Source: Hymenobacter crusticola (GTDB lineage Bacteria > Bacteroidota > Bacteroidia > Cytophagales > Hymenobacteraceae). From it: 64,000 nt of DNA. Position numbers and translations under genes: made by a program. Each line of letters starts with the position of its first letter. The first letter of the stretch is position 1. This document shows, one piece after another, positions 44,208 through 53,609 of this stretch. The DNA lies in NCBI RefSeq assembly GCF_002154225.1, contig NZ_MTSE01000012.1:62001-126000 (forward strand), read 5' to 3'. Below the pieces are notes generated by a model that did not search any database, was not told where the DNA came from, and worked only from the letters and a program-made list of their open reading frames with translations.

Positions 44208-46862
44208 CTAGGGTCGGCCACCTGGTCGGCCGCCTGGTCGGGCACCGCCTTGTGGTGCGGCAGGCGCTGGCGTGGCTTGCTGGCCACCGCCTTCGCTGCC
44301 GCCGTTGTCGCCGTCGCCCTTCACGTCATCGTTCTCGATGGAGCGGCGGCGGCGGCGGGGTTGCTGCTGATCTACCCCGATCTTACCGATGCGGTAGCTG
44401 AAGTTGATGCGCACGCCCGCGTTGTAGAAGCTGGTTTTCGTCTTCTGACTCAGGATGGGCGACGTGAGCTCGGAGCGCACCACGAAGGGGAAGTTCGCAA
44501 AGTTCTCACCTGAGAGGCCGATGCTACCGCGCTTCTCGTTGAATTGCTTGCGGATACCTAGGTTGTAGAATGCAAACGTACCCTGGTAGCCTTGCAGCTG
44601 CACCTGGCGGCCCCGGGCCCCACCAAACGCCTGAATGGTCCAGTCGTTCGGGAGCGTCAGGCTGCTGTTCAAACGGCCCGAAATTACCCAACCCGAGTTA
44701 GAAGCCCGGTAGATGGAGTTGGCCACGTTGTTGGTCAGGTCGGCGTAGTAGAGGTCGATGCCGCCCCCAATCTGCCACTTCGAGAAGAAGGTAGCGTTGG
44801 TGAACAGGTTAATCCCGTAGTTATCCTCGCGGCCGATGTTCTGGTAGCTTGTCCGGATGCCTTGCTGCAACACGGGGTTCACGGGGTCGTTCGAGCGGAC
44901 GCTGAACGTGTCGCGCACGCTGGTAATGGAGTTGTTGGTGCGCCGCCCAAACACCGAGGCGTTGATATAGAACGCCTTCAACTGGGTGCTGAAACCTAGC
45001 TCCACGTTGTCGGTGAGTTCGGGTGCTAGGTACGGGTTACCCGTCGTAATGTTGGTGGGGTTAGCGAAGTTGGTGTTGGGGTTGAGGAACTGAATGCCCG
45101 GCCGCTGGAGGCGACGGTTATACGCAAGCTTGAGGGTCTGCCCCTTCTCGAAGCTTTTCGACAGGTTGACGCTCGGAATCAGCTTGCCATAGTTTGGAAT
45201 GGTACCGAGCGACCCTTCGGAGTTGTTGCTGAAGCGGGCGTCGATAAAGGTGTACTCGTAGCGCGCACCAGCCTTCAGCGTGTACTTGGTCTTGCTGGTG
45301 TAGGTGTAAGTCAGGTAACCAGCCGTGATGTTTTGGTCGTAGTTCAGCGAGTTGCTGAGGCGGCTAGCATCTACCTGCTCAATGCCGGTGGCGCGCTGGG
45401 TCTGGTAGTAATTGTAGTCGCTATTTACCTGCCGGAAGATGCCCTTGCCCCCGAATTCCAGCAACTGATTTTTCTGCAGCGGCGTCGAATAGTCGATCTG
45501 AATCGTGGATTCTTGGTTGTAGCTCTCGTTGTTGTTGCGCTGCCCACTCAGAATGTCGTTGGTCAGCAGGTCGGCCACGAAGTTGTTCGTGCGGTTGTTG
45601 CGGCTGTACAAGCCCAGAATGCTGAGTTCTTTTTGTGGCGCGTAGGTGTAGGTATAGGTCAGGTTCGCATCGACCGTGCCCGAGAGGTCCTTCGTTTGCA
45701 CGTCGCGGATGTTTCCGCTCTGGTACGTGTTCGTAGGCAGCAAAAACGTTTTGGTAATCAGGTTATCCTGATTCGTGATGTTGTTGCGCACCCCGTAGCG
45801 GATGTTGGCCGTCAACGACGACTTCTCCGTGATGTCGTAGTCCCAGCCGAGCTGATAGTTGCCAAACAGGCCTCGGTTGCGCGTGTCCGCCGTCTGAATT
45901 GTGTTCAGGCTGTTGGTGTTGGTGGTGCCTGCCGTGGTTTGGTCGTTACTGAACGAGCCGCGCACATTGTATTGGCTCCGGCCGAAGCCCCCTAGGTTGA
46001 AGCCCATTTTGCCCTTGCGGTAGTTACCGTTCAGGTTCAGGCTCGCGCCCCGGTTGCCGGCACCCACGTCCACGTTCAGGGTTTTGCCGGCTAGGGTGTT
46101 CTTCTTGGTCACGATGTTGATAATACCCGCGGAGCCTTCGGCATCGTACTTGGCCGAGGGCGAGGTAATTACTTCCACCGTCTGGATCAGGTCGGCCGGA
46201 ATCTGCTTGAGGGCATCAGCCACCGAGCTAGCCACGATGGTGCTGGGCTTATTATTAATGAGCACCGTCACGTTGGAGGAGCCGCGCAGCGTCACGTTGC
46301 CATCGAGGTCCACAGCCAGCAGTGGCACTTTCCGCATGATGTCGGTTGCGTCGCCGCCCTTGGCCGTCACGTCTTGGTCGGCGTTGTAAATCAGGCGGTC
46401 TACTTTCTCTTCAATCAGCTGCTTCTGACCCTGCACCACTACCTCGCCGAGCTGCTGCGTAGTAGCACCTAGCTCGATGGTGCCCTGGTTCAGCGTGCCC
46501 CCCCGCTCCGTCACGACCACCGGGCCACGCTCTACGGTTTTGTAGCCCAAAAAGCTTACCTGGAGCTGGTAGGTGCCAGCGGCTACTTGACTGATGTTGA
46601 ACTTGCCATTATCGTCGCAGGAAGCGCCATCGACGGGTTTGCCCGTGGCCGTATTGATTAGGGCTACGGTAGCAAACGGCACCGGCTTCTTGGTCGCAGC
46701 GTCCACCACGGTACCCGTGATTTTGCCGCTACCAGCCGCCGTCGACGTACCCGACAGCACCGCCTGAGCGGGCTGTGGCGGCGTGCCACTGGCCCCGCCC
46801 GCCGGCCCTTGTGCCAGGGCAGAGTAGCTAGCTAATGTTAAAACAGATAAAATCTTTTTCAT
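44208..46862 (-). CDS. TonB-dependent receptor, outer-membrane beta-barrel family
   Basis: An 884-residue outer-membrane protein with a signal peptide (MKKILSVLTLASYSALAQ). After a Gly/Pro-rich linker comes a carboxypeptidase-regulatory-like domain (about 47-125, ITGTVVDAATKKPVPFATVA). A TonB plug follows (about 140-260, DATDIMRKVPLLAVDLDGNV), then the barrel of the outer-membrane beta-barrel family rather than the SusC family (no SusD partner). The last barrel strand appears to be NFSYRIGKIG; beyond it lies a 45-residue tail with an Arg cluster, an acidic Gly stretch and Pro/Gly/Arg repeats (GGARPGGRPGGRP). The ligand is unknown. It is divergent from a LytS/LytTR pair, which may control it. 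Confidence 0.9.
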   Translation of the reverse strand: MKKILSVLTLASYSALAQGPAGGASGTPPQPAQAVLSGTSTAAGSGKITGTVVDAATKKPVPFATVALINTATGKPVDGASCDDNGKFNISQVAAGTYQLQVSFLGYKTVERGPVVVTERGGTLNQGTIELGATTQQLGEVVVQGQKQLIEEKVDRLIYNADQDVTAKGGDATDIMRKVPLLAVDLDGNVTLRGSSNVTVLINNKPSTIVASSVADALKQIPADLIQTVEVITSPSAKYDAEGSAGIINIVTKKNTLAGKTLNVDVGAGNRGASLNLNGNYRKGKMGFNLGGFGRSQYNVRGSFSNDQTTAGTTNTNSLNTIQTADTRNRGLFGNYQLGWDYDITEKSSLTANIRYGVRNNITNQDNLITKTFLLPTNTYQSGNIRDVQTKDLSGTVDANLTYTYTYAPQKELSILGLYSRNNRTNNFVADLLTNDILSGQRNNNESYNQESTIQIDYSTPLQKNQLLEFGGKGIFRQVNSDYNYYQTQRATGIEQVDASRLSNSLNYDQNITAGYLTYTYTSKTKYTLKAGARYEYTFIDARFSNNSEGSLGTIPNYGKLIPSVNLSKSFEKGQTLKLAYNRRLQRPGIQFLNPNTNFANPTNITTGNPYLAPELTDNVELGFSTQLKAFYINASVFGRRTNNSITSVRDTFSVRSNDPVNPVLQQGIRTSYQNIGREDNYGINLFTNATFFSKWQIGGGIDLYYADLTNNVANSIYRASNSGWVISGRLNSSLTLPNDWTIQAFGGARGRQVQLQGYQGTFAFYNLGIRKQFNEKRGSIGLSGENFANFPFVVRSELTSPILSQKTKTSFYNAGVRINFSYRIGKIGVDQQQPRRRRRSIENDDVKGDGDNGGSEGGGQQATPAPAAPQGGARPGGRPGGRP

Positions 46863-47317
46863 AGGTTACTTAACCAGCCAAAACGGTGGGCTTAACGTGA
46901 AGGGGAATTATGAATGCGTGCTGGAAGTTGCGAGCCATACGACGGCGTAGTGCAGGTAACCGTTGCAGCCAGAGGCTTGCGGAAGCGTATTTATTTATGC
47001 GCTACGTACGGCAAAACAACGGCGCGGATGCAGGCCGCTAAGCTGAAGTAGACCGCGCGGTCGGGAATGCCGATGGAGGCCGCCTTTCCACCGTTGTAGC
47101 CACTGTCGGCTCGGGCTGGTGGGAGTACCTGCCTGAGTCCTACGATTTTGCTTACGTGTTCCCGTAGCTTTTTGACGTGCTTGATTTTAGCCTAACCATA
47201 AAATGCTCCCGCTGGTCGGTGGAATCGGGCTTGTGGCCGGTCGGCTCGTTGCTTATGCGCGGCAGCACGTAAGTTTACTTACTCATTCTGCGTGCCGTAT
47301 CTGTTTCTTCCCTCAAA
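46863..47317. other. Divergent promoter region of the receptor and the LytS/LytTR pair
   Basis: About 455 bases with no gene seen. GTAAG-TTTA-CTTAC (47269-47282) is a short inverted repeat about 36 bases upstream of the kinase start and might bind a regulator. Nothing else stands out. Confidence 0.4.
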
Positions 47318-48373
47318 ATGGCTTTTTCGTCCATGCGGCGCTATGTTTCGCCGCTGACTCACGTGCTGGTCTGGATTGTGCTGGGGTTGGCGTTGGTTCT
47401 TTTGCAGCCCCGCTGGCACCCCTTGCCGCCCCAATTCTGGGTGAAGCAAGCGAGCTTATTTTTTATCTGGATTGGCTTGTTTTACCTGAACTCGCTGGTG
47501 TGGGTACCTAGGTTGTTGTTTCGCGAGCGTACCCTTTGGTTTATTCTCGTAGGACTGCTCGCCACGGCGGCGGTTTGCTTTTTCAGCTACCAGCTAGAGC
47601 ACTGGTTGCGCTTGCCGGAGCTGTTTCAGAAGCTGACGCGCCCAAACGGCCCGCCCCGTCCGCCCCGCGTTGTCGACCTAGGCACCTTGCTCATCACCTT
47701 GCTGGTGCTCGGCATCAGCACCAGCACCACGGTCGTGCAGAAATGGCAGCACGATGCCCAGCTACGCCAAGAGCTAGAGCAGCAGCGCACCACAACTGAG
47801 CTATCGTTTTTGAAGGCGCAGATCAATCCGCACTTCTTCTTCAACACGCTTAATAACATCTACGCCCTCACGGCCATCAACGTGGAACTGGCCCGCCAGG
47901 CCCTGCATACCCTGTCGCGCATGATGCGCTACGTGCTCTACGAAACCCAAGCTAGCACCACGTTACTAAGTCAGGAAATTGCGTTTTTGCAGGATTACAT
48001 GGCCCTAATGCAGCTACGACTGACGGATAAAGTCACCGTCACGTTCAACAAGCCCGAGCCCCTGCGCGACGTGCCCGTAGCGCCCATGCTGCTGCTGCCC
48101 TTCGTAGAAAATGCCTTCAAGCACGGCGTGAGTGCCACCCAACCTAGCCAGATTCACGTGAGCGTGCAGCAGTGCGGTACCGAGCTAGCGTTGGAAGTAC
48201 GCAACACGCTTTTCCCCAAAAAAGCCCTCAGCTTCGACATGGGCAGCGGTATTGGCCTCACCAACACCCGCCGCCGCCTCGACCTGCTCTATCCTGAGCG
48301 CTACCATCTAACCACCACCGAGTCGACCAGCGACCATGAGTATCAAGTGGTTCTCACCTTGCAGGTGCAGTAG
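47318..48373 (+). CDS. LytS-type sensor histidine kinase (PF06580)
   Basis: A 351-residue inner-membrane kinase. Four hydrophobic helices occupy about residues 10-160. The His_kinase motif follows with phosphorylated His172 in QINPHFFFNTLNNIYAL, then a short HATPase with LLLPFVENAFKHG (N box) and GSGIGLTNTRRRLDLLY (G box). A second ATG at 47333 is also possible. The LytTR response regulator is 68 bases downstream on the same strand, so the two form a classic Bacteroidota two-component pair. The signal is unknown. Confidence 0.93.
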   Translation: MAFSSMRRYVSPLTHVLVWIVLGLALVLLQPRWHPLPPQFWVKQASLFFIWIGLFYLNSLVWVPRLLFRERTLWFILVGLLATAAVCFFSYQLEHWLRLPELFQKLTRPNGPPRPPRVVDLGTLLITLLVLGISTSTTVVQKWQHDAQLRQELEQQRTTTELSFLKAQINPHFFFNTLNNIYALTAINVELARQALHTLSRMMRYVLYETQASTTLLSQEIAFLQDYMALMQLRLTDKVTVTFNKPEPLRDVPVAPMLLLPFVENAFKHGVSATQPSQIHVSVQQCGTELALEVRNTLFPKKALSFDMGSGIGLTNTRRRLDLLYPERYHLTTTESTSDHEYQVVLTLQVQ

Positions 48374-48441
48374 TACCAAGCCAAAGCTTCAGCTATTGCC
48401 TTTCGCCCTACTCAGCTACTCTACTACTCCATTACTTTTCT

Positions 48442-49194
48442 ATGACCTTAAATTGTATTGCCGTCGACGATGAGCCGCTAGCCCTAGGGATGGTTTGCGC
48501 TTTTATTGAGCAAACGCCCTTTTTGCACTTGGTGGGCCGCTACAGCAGCGCCGTGGAAGCCCTGCGCGGGCTGCAAGAGCAAGCCGTCGACCTGATTTTC
48601 CTAGACATCCAAATGCCTGACCTCACGGGCATCGAGCTGGCGCGGGTGCTCGATAAAGGCAAGCCGGGCCTAGGTCCGCGCATTATTTTCACTACGGCCT
48701 TTCACCAGTTTGCCCTCGATGGCTACAAGGTTGATGCCCTAGATTATTTGGTGAAGCCCTTCAACTACGAGGAGTTTTTGCGCGCCGCCACCAAGGCGCA
48801 GTCGTACGCCGAAGTGCTGCAATTGCCTAGCGCCGCCCCTGCCCTGCCCGCGCCGGCCGCGCCAGAGCCCGAGGAAGAGTACTTGTTCTTGAAAGTAGAG
48901 TACCAACTGGTGCGCGTTGCCTTCCGAGAGATTCTGTACATCGAAGGCCTAAAGGACTACGTGAAGGTGCACCTGGCCGACGGCTCGAAGCCCTTGCTGT
49001 CGCTCACGAGCCTGAAAGCGCTGGAAGACAAGCTCCCCGCTCGCTACTTCATGCGTATTCACCGCTCTTTTATCGTGGCGCTGGATAAGATCCGGGCCGT
49101 GACGCGCAACACTGTGCAGATTGGCTCCGCCACCATCTCCGTCGGCGACCAATACAAGGAGCCCTTTAACCAGTTCCTGAGCCGCTGGACGTAA
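48442..49194 (+). CDS. LytTR family response regulator
   Basis: A 250-residue regulator. The receiver domain (1-125) has the acidic pocket Asp9/Asp10, phospho-acceptor Asp55 in IFLDIQMPDLTG, and Lys in YLVKPFNYEEF. An Ala/Pro linker (about 130-147) leads to the LytTR DNA-binding domain (about 150-248, ILYIEGLKDYVKVHLADG, YFMRIHRSFIVALDKI). It is the partner of the LytS-type kinase upstream. The divergent receptor gene is a plausible target. Confidence 0.94.
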   Translation: MTLNCIAVDDEPLALGMVCAFIEQTPFLHLVGRYSSAVEALRGLQEQAVDLIFLDIQMPDLTGIELARVLDKGKPGLGPRIIFTTAFHQFALDGYKVDALDYLVKPFNYEEFLRAATKAQSYAEVLQLPSAAPALPAPAAPEPEEEYLFLKVEYQLVRVAFREILYIEGLKDYVKVHLADGSKPLLSLTSLKALEDKLPARYFMRIHRSFIVALDKIRAVTRNTVQIGSATISVGDQYKEPFNQFLSRWT

Positions 49195-49256
49195 GCCTAG
49201 GCTGCACCTGGTCAGACGTCTTAAGCATTGGACCCGCATCATTGCTCGGCTCACAC

Positions 49257-49360
49257 CTGCTGGTCCGACGGGTTGTCGGCTGCAGTCAGCTACAAAAGCT
49301 AGGCGGGCGATTATCGTTCTAGCAACAACCGGTCGGACGCCTAGGGCGTCGGACCGGCAG
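49257..49360. repeat. Inverted-repeat cluster between convergent genes
   Basis: CTGCTGGTCCGACG (49257-49270) and CGTCGGACCGGCAG (49347-49360) pair in 13 of 14 positions. Inside lies a second near-palindrome around 49330-49355 (GGTCGGACGCC-TAG-GGCGTCGGACC, one mismatch). It sits between the converging LytTR and kinase genes. It could be a terminator for both or a REP-type repeat. Confidence 0.5.
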
Positions 49361-49399
49361 GCGTGAGTCGGGCAACAACGAACGCGCCGTGGCGCGTGC

Positions 49400-50698
49400 C
49401 TACAGTTCTATCCGAAACTGCGTCCGGCCAGTTGGTTTCGTTTCTAGGCTGAAGTGGAAATTGTGTTGCAGGAGAATATCCCGAATCAGCGTCAGGCCAA
49501 TGCCTTGACCGTCGCGCTTGGTGCTGAAAAAAGGCGTGAACAGGCGCGGCGCTACTTCGGGCGGAATACCGGGCCCGTCGTTTTCGATAACGATGCCTGC
49601 GGGCTGGGCCGTGGTGCTCACCCAAAGGTTGCCGTCGTGGCCAATGGCTTCGAGAGCGTTCTTGCAAATATTGAGCAGGGCTTGCTCCATCTGCTGGGCA
49701 TCTAGGTTCACGAACAGCGGTCCAGAAGCTAGGTCCCAGTGCCACTTGATGTTGCGCTTTTCACTTTGCACTTGCAAGAGCCGGCAAGTGGATTTTAGCA
49801 GCTCGTGCACATCGGTGGGGCGCGGCGTGGGCGCAGGCAGGCGCACCAGGTTGGCGAAGCCGGCAATGAAGTTAGCTAGGTGCGTGTTGCGGTTGATGGA
49901 TACATCCAGGGCCTCCGTGAAATCGGGTTGGTCGTCGGTGCTGAGCTGCGGGGCGTAGTAGTGGAACGATTGCAGAATGGAGTTGACGGCGCCGATGGAG
50001 TTGTTGATTTCGTGCGACATCATCCGGATCAGCTTCTCATACGCCTGCTTTTCCTGCCGAATCAACTCCTGGGTCAGTTCTTCGAGCAAGATGAAGTAGC
50101 GCGTGAAGCCCCGATCCAGAAAGTGCGACGAGCTAGCCCGGTAGGTCTGTAACCCCGACAGCTGCACCAGCTGCGGTTGCCCCGGCTGCAATGCTCCCAA
50201 GGCCCGCCCCCACTCTCCGGGCAGTTCGGCGGGCTTCTTTCCAACTAGTTCGACCGGAGCTAGGCGCAGACATTGTTCTGCTGCCGGGTTCAAGCCCTCA
50301 ATATTGCCATCGAAGCTGAGTAGCAAAATGCCGGCGGGCGAAGCGGCAATGAGGCGTTCGAGCAGGAAGCTCTTTTCTTGCTGAGTTACGCGCTCATGCC
50401 GCAGCTCGTCGATCATGGTGTTATAAGTATCAATGAGTTGGTCCATCTCGGTCTGGCCGACCGGAAGAAACTTCATGGTAAAATCTCGGTCGCGGATGGC
50501 TTCGGTGCCAGCGGCAATCAGGTTCAGTGGCCGCACAAACCCCCGGTACAGCTGCACGCTGACATACGCCGTGCCTAGCAATAACACCTCCGTGGCCATA
50601 AACAGCCACATATTGGACTCCCGAAACTGAAAAGCTAGCCCCGCAATAGCCGCGTGAATGAGTACGACGAACAGAATATACTTGGTGCGGAGGGTCAT
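49400..50698 (-). CDS. Membrane sensor histidine kinase (NtrY/NtrB-like), partner of the NtrC-type regulator
   Basis: From the ATG at 50698 the protein has 432 residues. Two transmembrane helices lie in about residues 5-52 (YILFVVLIHAAIAGLAF, MATEVLLLGTAYVSVQL), so almost nothing projects to the periplasm. A HAMP-like linker (PLNLIAAGTEAIRDRDF), a PAS-like domain (about 125-235), the dimerisation helix with MSHEINNSIGAV holding the phosphorylated His, and an HATPase domain (NICKNALEAI, IVIENDGPGIP, FSTKRDGQGIGLTLIR) follow. It lies 102 bases downstream of the sigma-54-type regulator gene on the same strand, so the two are a pair. A longer reading from 50725 is possible. Confidence 0.9.
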   Translation of the reverse strand: MTLRTKYILFVVLIHAAIAGLAFQFRESNMWLFMATEVLLLGTAYVSVQLYRGFVRPLNLIAAGTEAIRDRDFTMKFLPVGQTEMDQLIDTYNTMIDELRHERVTQQEKSFLLERLIAASPAGILLLSFDGNIEGLNPAAEQCLRLAPVELVGKKPAELPGEWGRALGALQPGQPQLVQLSGLQTYRASSSHFLDRGFTRYFILLEELTQELIRQEKQAYEKLIRMMSHEINNSIGAVNSILQSFHYYAPQLSTDDQPDFTEALDVSINRNTHLANFIAGFANLVRLPAPTPRPTDVHELLKSTCRLLQVQSEKRNIKWHWDLASGPLFVNLDAQQMEQALLNICKNALEAIGHDGNLWVSTTAQPAGIVIENDGPGIPPEVAPRLFTPFFSTKRDGQGIGLTLIRDILLQHNFHFSLETKPTGRTQFRIEL

Positions 50699-50800
50699 GC
50701 CGTAAAGAACGGTGTAGCGACGCAATATTTTGCGGCGGTCAATTGAATGGCTCGGTCTGCACCTAACCTCAGCAACCAGGAGACGTAAAAGCTTGCGTCG

Positions 50801-52195
50801 CTACTGCGCAGCATCGTACGGAATGTTAAATTTCTCCAAACGCCGGTACAGCGCCCCGCGGCTCAACCCTAGCGCTTTGGCCACGCGCGAGAGGTTGCCC
50901 GAATAAAAATCCACGGTTTTGCGGATCATCTGGGCTTCCATCTCGTCGAGGGTCATGAGGCCGACGGCGGGCAGTTCGCCGGGCTCGGGGGCTTTGGCGA
51001 CGCTACGTTGGGCTTGAGCCTGAAAGTCTTCGGGGCCTAGCTCATCTTTGCCGCTCACGAGCACGGCGCGCTCCACTAAGTTCTTCAGCTCCCGGATGTT
51101 GCCCGGCAGCTGTTGCTCGCGCAACCAGTGCAAGGCGCGGGTATTTACTTTCAGGGCGGGCCGGTTGTAGGTGGTGCGCAGGTTGTTGATGAAGTGCTGG
51201 GCGAGCAGCGGAATATCGTCGGGCCGCTCGCGCAGGCCAGGCAGGCGCACCGTAATGAGGTTGATGCGGTAAAATAAATCTTCCCGAAAACGGCCTTCGC
51301 GCACTTCCTGGGCTAGGTCGCGGTTGGTGGCGCAAATCACGCGGATGTCGAGGGAGCGGCTACGCGAGTCGCCGAGCACTTCGTAGGTGCGGTCTTGCAG
51401 CACGCGCAGCAGCTTCACCTGACTACCGAGGTCGAGCTCCCCGATTTCATCGAGGAAGATGGTGCCGCCGTTGGCCATTTCAAAGCGCCCCTGGCGGTCG
51501 GCTTTGGCGTCGGTGAAGGCCCCGCGGCGGTGCCCAAACATTTCACTCTCAAACAATGACGCCGAAATACCCCCTAGGTTTACCTTCACAAAAGGCTTCT
51601 GGCGGCGCTGCGAGTTTTGGTGAATGGCCTCCGCAATCAGCTCCTTGCCCGTCCCCGACTCGCCTTCGATGAGCACCGAGGCATCGGTGGCGGCTACCTG
51701 GCCCACATTGCGCAACACGTGCAGCAGTTGCGCATCCTGCCCCACGATGTTCTTGAAATTGAACTGCTTATCGAGTTGGCGCCGACCTAGGCTAGCTTCA
51801 TCCGCTGCGGGCGCTTGGGCGCTAGCTTCGGCCAGGCTCAGGCTGGTGCGGATGGTTTGGAGCAGAGCTTCGTTGTTCCACGGCTTGGTCACGAACTCGG
51901 CCGCCCCAGCCTTCATGCCCTCCACAGCCAAGCTGATTGAACCCCAACCTGTGATGAGAATGACCGGCACCTTGGGGGAAATTTCCTTCACCTGCCCGAG
52001 CAGCCGCAAACCATCTTGGCCTGAAGTATCGAGCGAGTAATTCATATCCATGAGCACGAGTTGCGGCGCTACTTCGCGCACAAGAAGCAACGCTTCTTCG
52101 GGCGTGGCTACTGCCTTGGTGGCGTAGCCAGCTTGCTTCAGTAACAGGCCCAGCGAGGTACGCACGGCAATATCATCGTCGATAATGAGGATCAT
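50801..52195 (-). CDS. Sigma-54-dependent NtrC family response regulator
   Basis: A 464-residue activator. The receiver domain (1-125) has Asp6-8 and phospho-acceptor Asp50 in VLMDMNYSLD. The AAA+ domain (about 150-380) has Walker A GESGTGKE and Walker B GGTIFLDEIGEL. The sigma-54 contact loop reads GAFTDA instead of GAFTGA, a variant often met in Bacteroidota. The Fis-type helix-turn-helix (about 420-460) is NLSRVAKALGLSRGALYRRL. It sits between the ABC permease genes and its kinase gene, all in one direction, so it probably drives the ABC operon, including itself. Confidence 0.93.
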   Translation of the reverse strand: MILIIDDDIAVRTSLGLLLKQAGYATKAVATPEEALLLVREVAPQLVLMDMNYSLDTSGQDGLRLLGQVKEISPKVPVILITGWGSISLAVEGMKAGAAEFVTKPWNNEALLQTIRTSLSLAEASAQAPAADEASLGRRQLDKQFNFKNIVGQDAQLLHVLRNVGQVAATDASVLIEGESGTGKELIAEAIHQNSQRRQKPFVKVNLGGISASLFESEMFGHRRGAFTDAKADRQGRFEMANGGTIFLDEIGELDLGSQVKLLRVLQDRTYEVLGDSRSRSLDIRVICATNRDLAQEVREGRFREDLFYRINLITVRLPGLRERPDDIPLLAQHFINNLRTTYNRPALKVNTRALHWLREQQLPGNIRELKNLVERAVLVSGKDELGPEDFQAQAQRSVAKAPEPGELPAVGLMTLDEMEAQMIRKTVDFYSGNLSRVAKALGLSRGALYRRLEKFNIPYDAAQ

Positions 52196-52302
52196 GGCGG
52201 AAAGGAAGGTATGCGAAGGACGGAATTTGCAGCGGCAAAGGAAAGTGCCACAGTAGGTACTTCTGCGGGCTCGTTTTTGAAAGAACTTGCCCGGCGGAGC
52301 AC

Positions 52303-53496
52303 TTATTCTTCGCGCAGCGACACGGCGGGCTGAATACCGGCTGCAATACGGCTAGGTTGGAAGGCGCATATCGCCGTCAGGGTATAAATCAGGAGGGCGG
52401 CCAGGACGATGGCCATTATATACACCGGCGTTTCGACGCCGAATGCGCCCAGCAGCGGAAACTGCGCGGCTAGTAGCACTCCACCAAGCACCCCAAGGGT
52501 CGTCACGACCAGCATTTCGCCCAAGAACTGCGCGCTGATACCCGACCCAGTAGCCCCCATGGCCCGCCGCAAACCGATTTCGGCCTTGCGCTGGTTGATG
52601 TTGTACCAGAGCACGCCAAATAGCCCGAGCGCCACGTTGATGATCAGGAATAGCGCCACCACTCCGAGGGCTATTAGCGGCGTCAGCATGATTTTGAGTT
52701 TGTCGTGGCGGTTTTCTTGCAGAGTGTTCACTTTCGCTATCCAGCCCTTCGAGATGTCCTTGATGTCCTTCACCACTTGCTGCTCCAGCACGGCACCGCT
52801 GCCGGGTTGCACCCGCACCAGCAGCACGGGCATTTCGTAAGCACCGAGCACGGCCGAATCCTGTAAGATGCGGCGGTCGAATATGGCGGGGTCGTTGCTG
52901 GCAAAGTCGCTGCCCGAACGGAAGGTCTCTACCACGCCGACTATCTGCCATTCCTCTTTGCCGTCGCTCGTAACGAGCACCTTGCCCACTGGCGACTCTT
53001 GCCCGAAGAGCTTTTCAACAAATTTCTGGTTCACCACCACGGGCGGGCGGGTAGCGGCGGCGTCGCGGCGGTCGAACCAGCGGCCAGCCACCACCTTTGG
53101 GCGCAGTACTTTCACCATGTCGTCGTCGGCATCGTAGCGCTCGGTCAGCGGACCACCTTTCCCCTTATAAGTGTATTGGGTGGTGTTCATGGTACTGAAC
53201 GAGAAAGGCGTGTTGGAGCTGGTGCTCGTGACGGCTACCACGCCGGGCGTGCTCTGCAAGCGGCGCATTATCTGGCTCACCTTTTCGGTGCGGTTGAGGG
53301 TGTCCTGCCCGGGGTTCACGCTCAGCTCCCACACGTTTTCGTACTCAAAGCCTAGGGGTTGCTGGTAGTTGTAGTAGTTGCTCACCAGCAGCACGCTCAC
53401 CGCGAAGAGCACGAAAAACGACAGAAGAATCTCACTCATCAGCAAGAAGTTGGACCGCTTGCGATTCCAGATCAAAGTAAACAGATGGCGTATCAT
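52303..53496 (-). CDS. ABC transporter permease, MacB/FtsX family (second subunit)
   Basis: A 397-residue inner-membrane protein. An N-terminal helix (SEILLSFFVLFAVSVLLV, about 20-40) is followed by a large periplasmic MacB-like domain (about 45-270, with RPKVVAGRWFDRRDAA and EEWQIVGVVETFRSG). Three C-terminal helices form the FtsX core (RKAEIGLRRAMGATGSGI). Such permeases work as mechanotransmitters that export or extract substrates from the periplasm rather than import. It follows the sister permease by 113 bases, a gap filled by a large inverted repeat. The two permeases are only distantly alike and probably form a heterodimer. Confidence 0.9.
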   Translation of the reverse strand: MIRHLFTLIWNRKRSNFLLMSEILLSFFVLFAVSVLLVSNYYNYQQPLGFEYENVWELSVNPGQDTLNRTEKVSQIMRRLQSTPGVVAVTSTSSNTPFSFSTMNTTQYTYKGKGGPLTERYDADDDMVKVLRPKVVAGRWFDRRDAAATRPPVVVNQKFVEKLFGQESPVGKVLVTSDGKEEWQIVGVVETFRSGSDFASNDPAIFDRRILQDSAVLGAYEMPVLLVRVQPGSGAVLEQQVVKDIKDISKGWIAKVNTLQENRHDKLKIMLTPLIALGVVALFLIINVALGLFGVLWYNINQRKAEIGLRRAMGATGSGISAQFLGEMLVVTTLGVLGGVLLAAQFPLLGAFGVETPVYIMAIVLAALLIYTLTAICAFQPSRIAAGIQPAVSLREE

Positions 53497-53522
53497 GAGA
53501 GTAAATCGAGTGATTGAGTGGC

Positions 53523-53606
53523 TGAGTGACGGAGTGCTAGGGTAACTGAATAGTCGAGTAGTGTCGTTTTAACCTTCACTCAACTACCCTAGCACACCGT
53601 CACTCG
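53523..53606. repeat. Large inverted repeat between the two permease genes
   Basis: 53523-53544 (TGAGTGACGGAGTGCTAGGGTA) and 53585-53606 are reverse complements in 20 of 22 positions; a 40-base loop rich in GAGT/ACTC words separates them. It fills nearly all of the 113-base gap inside an operon. It may be a mobile hairpin repeat or an attenuator that sets the ratio of the two subunits. Confidence 0.6.
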
Positions 53607-53609
53607 ATA

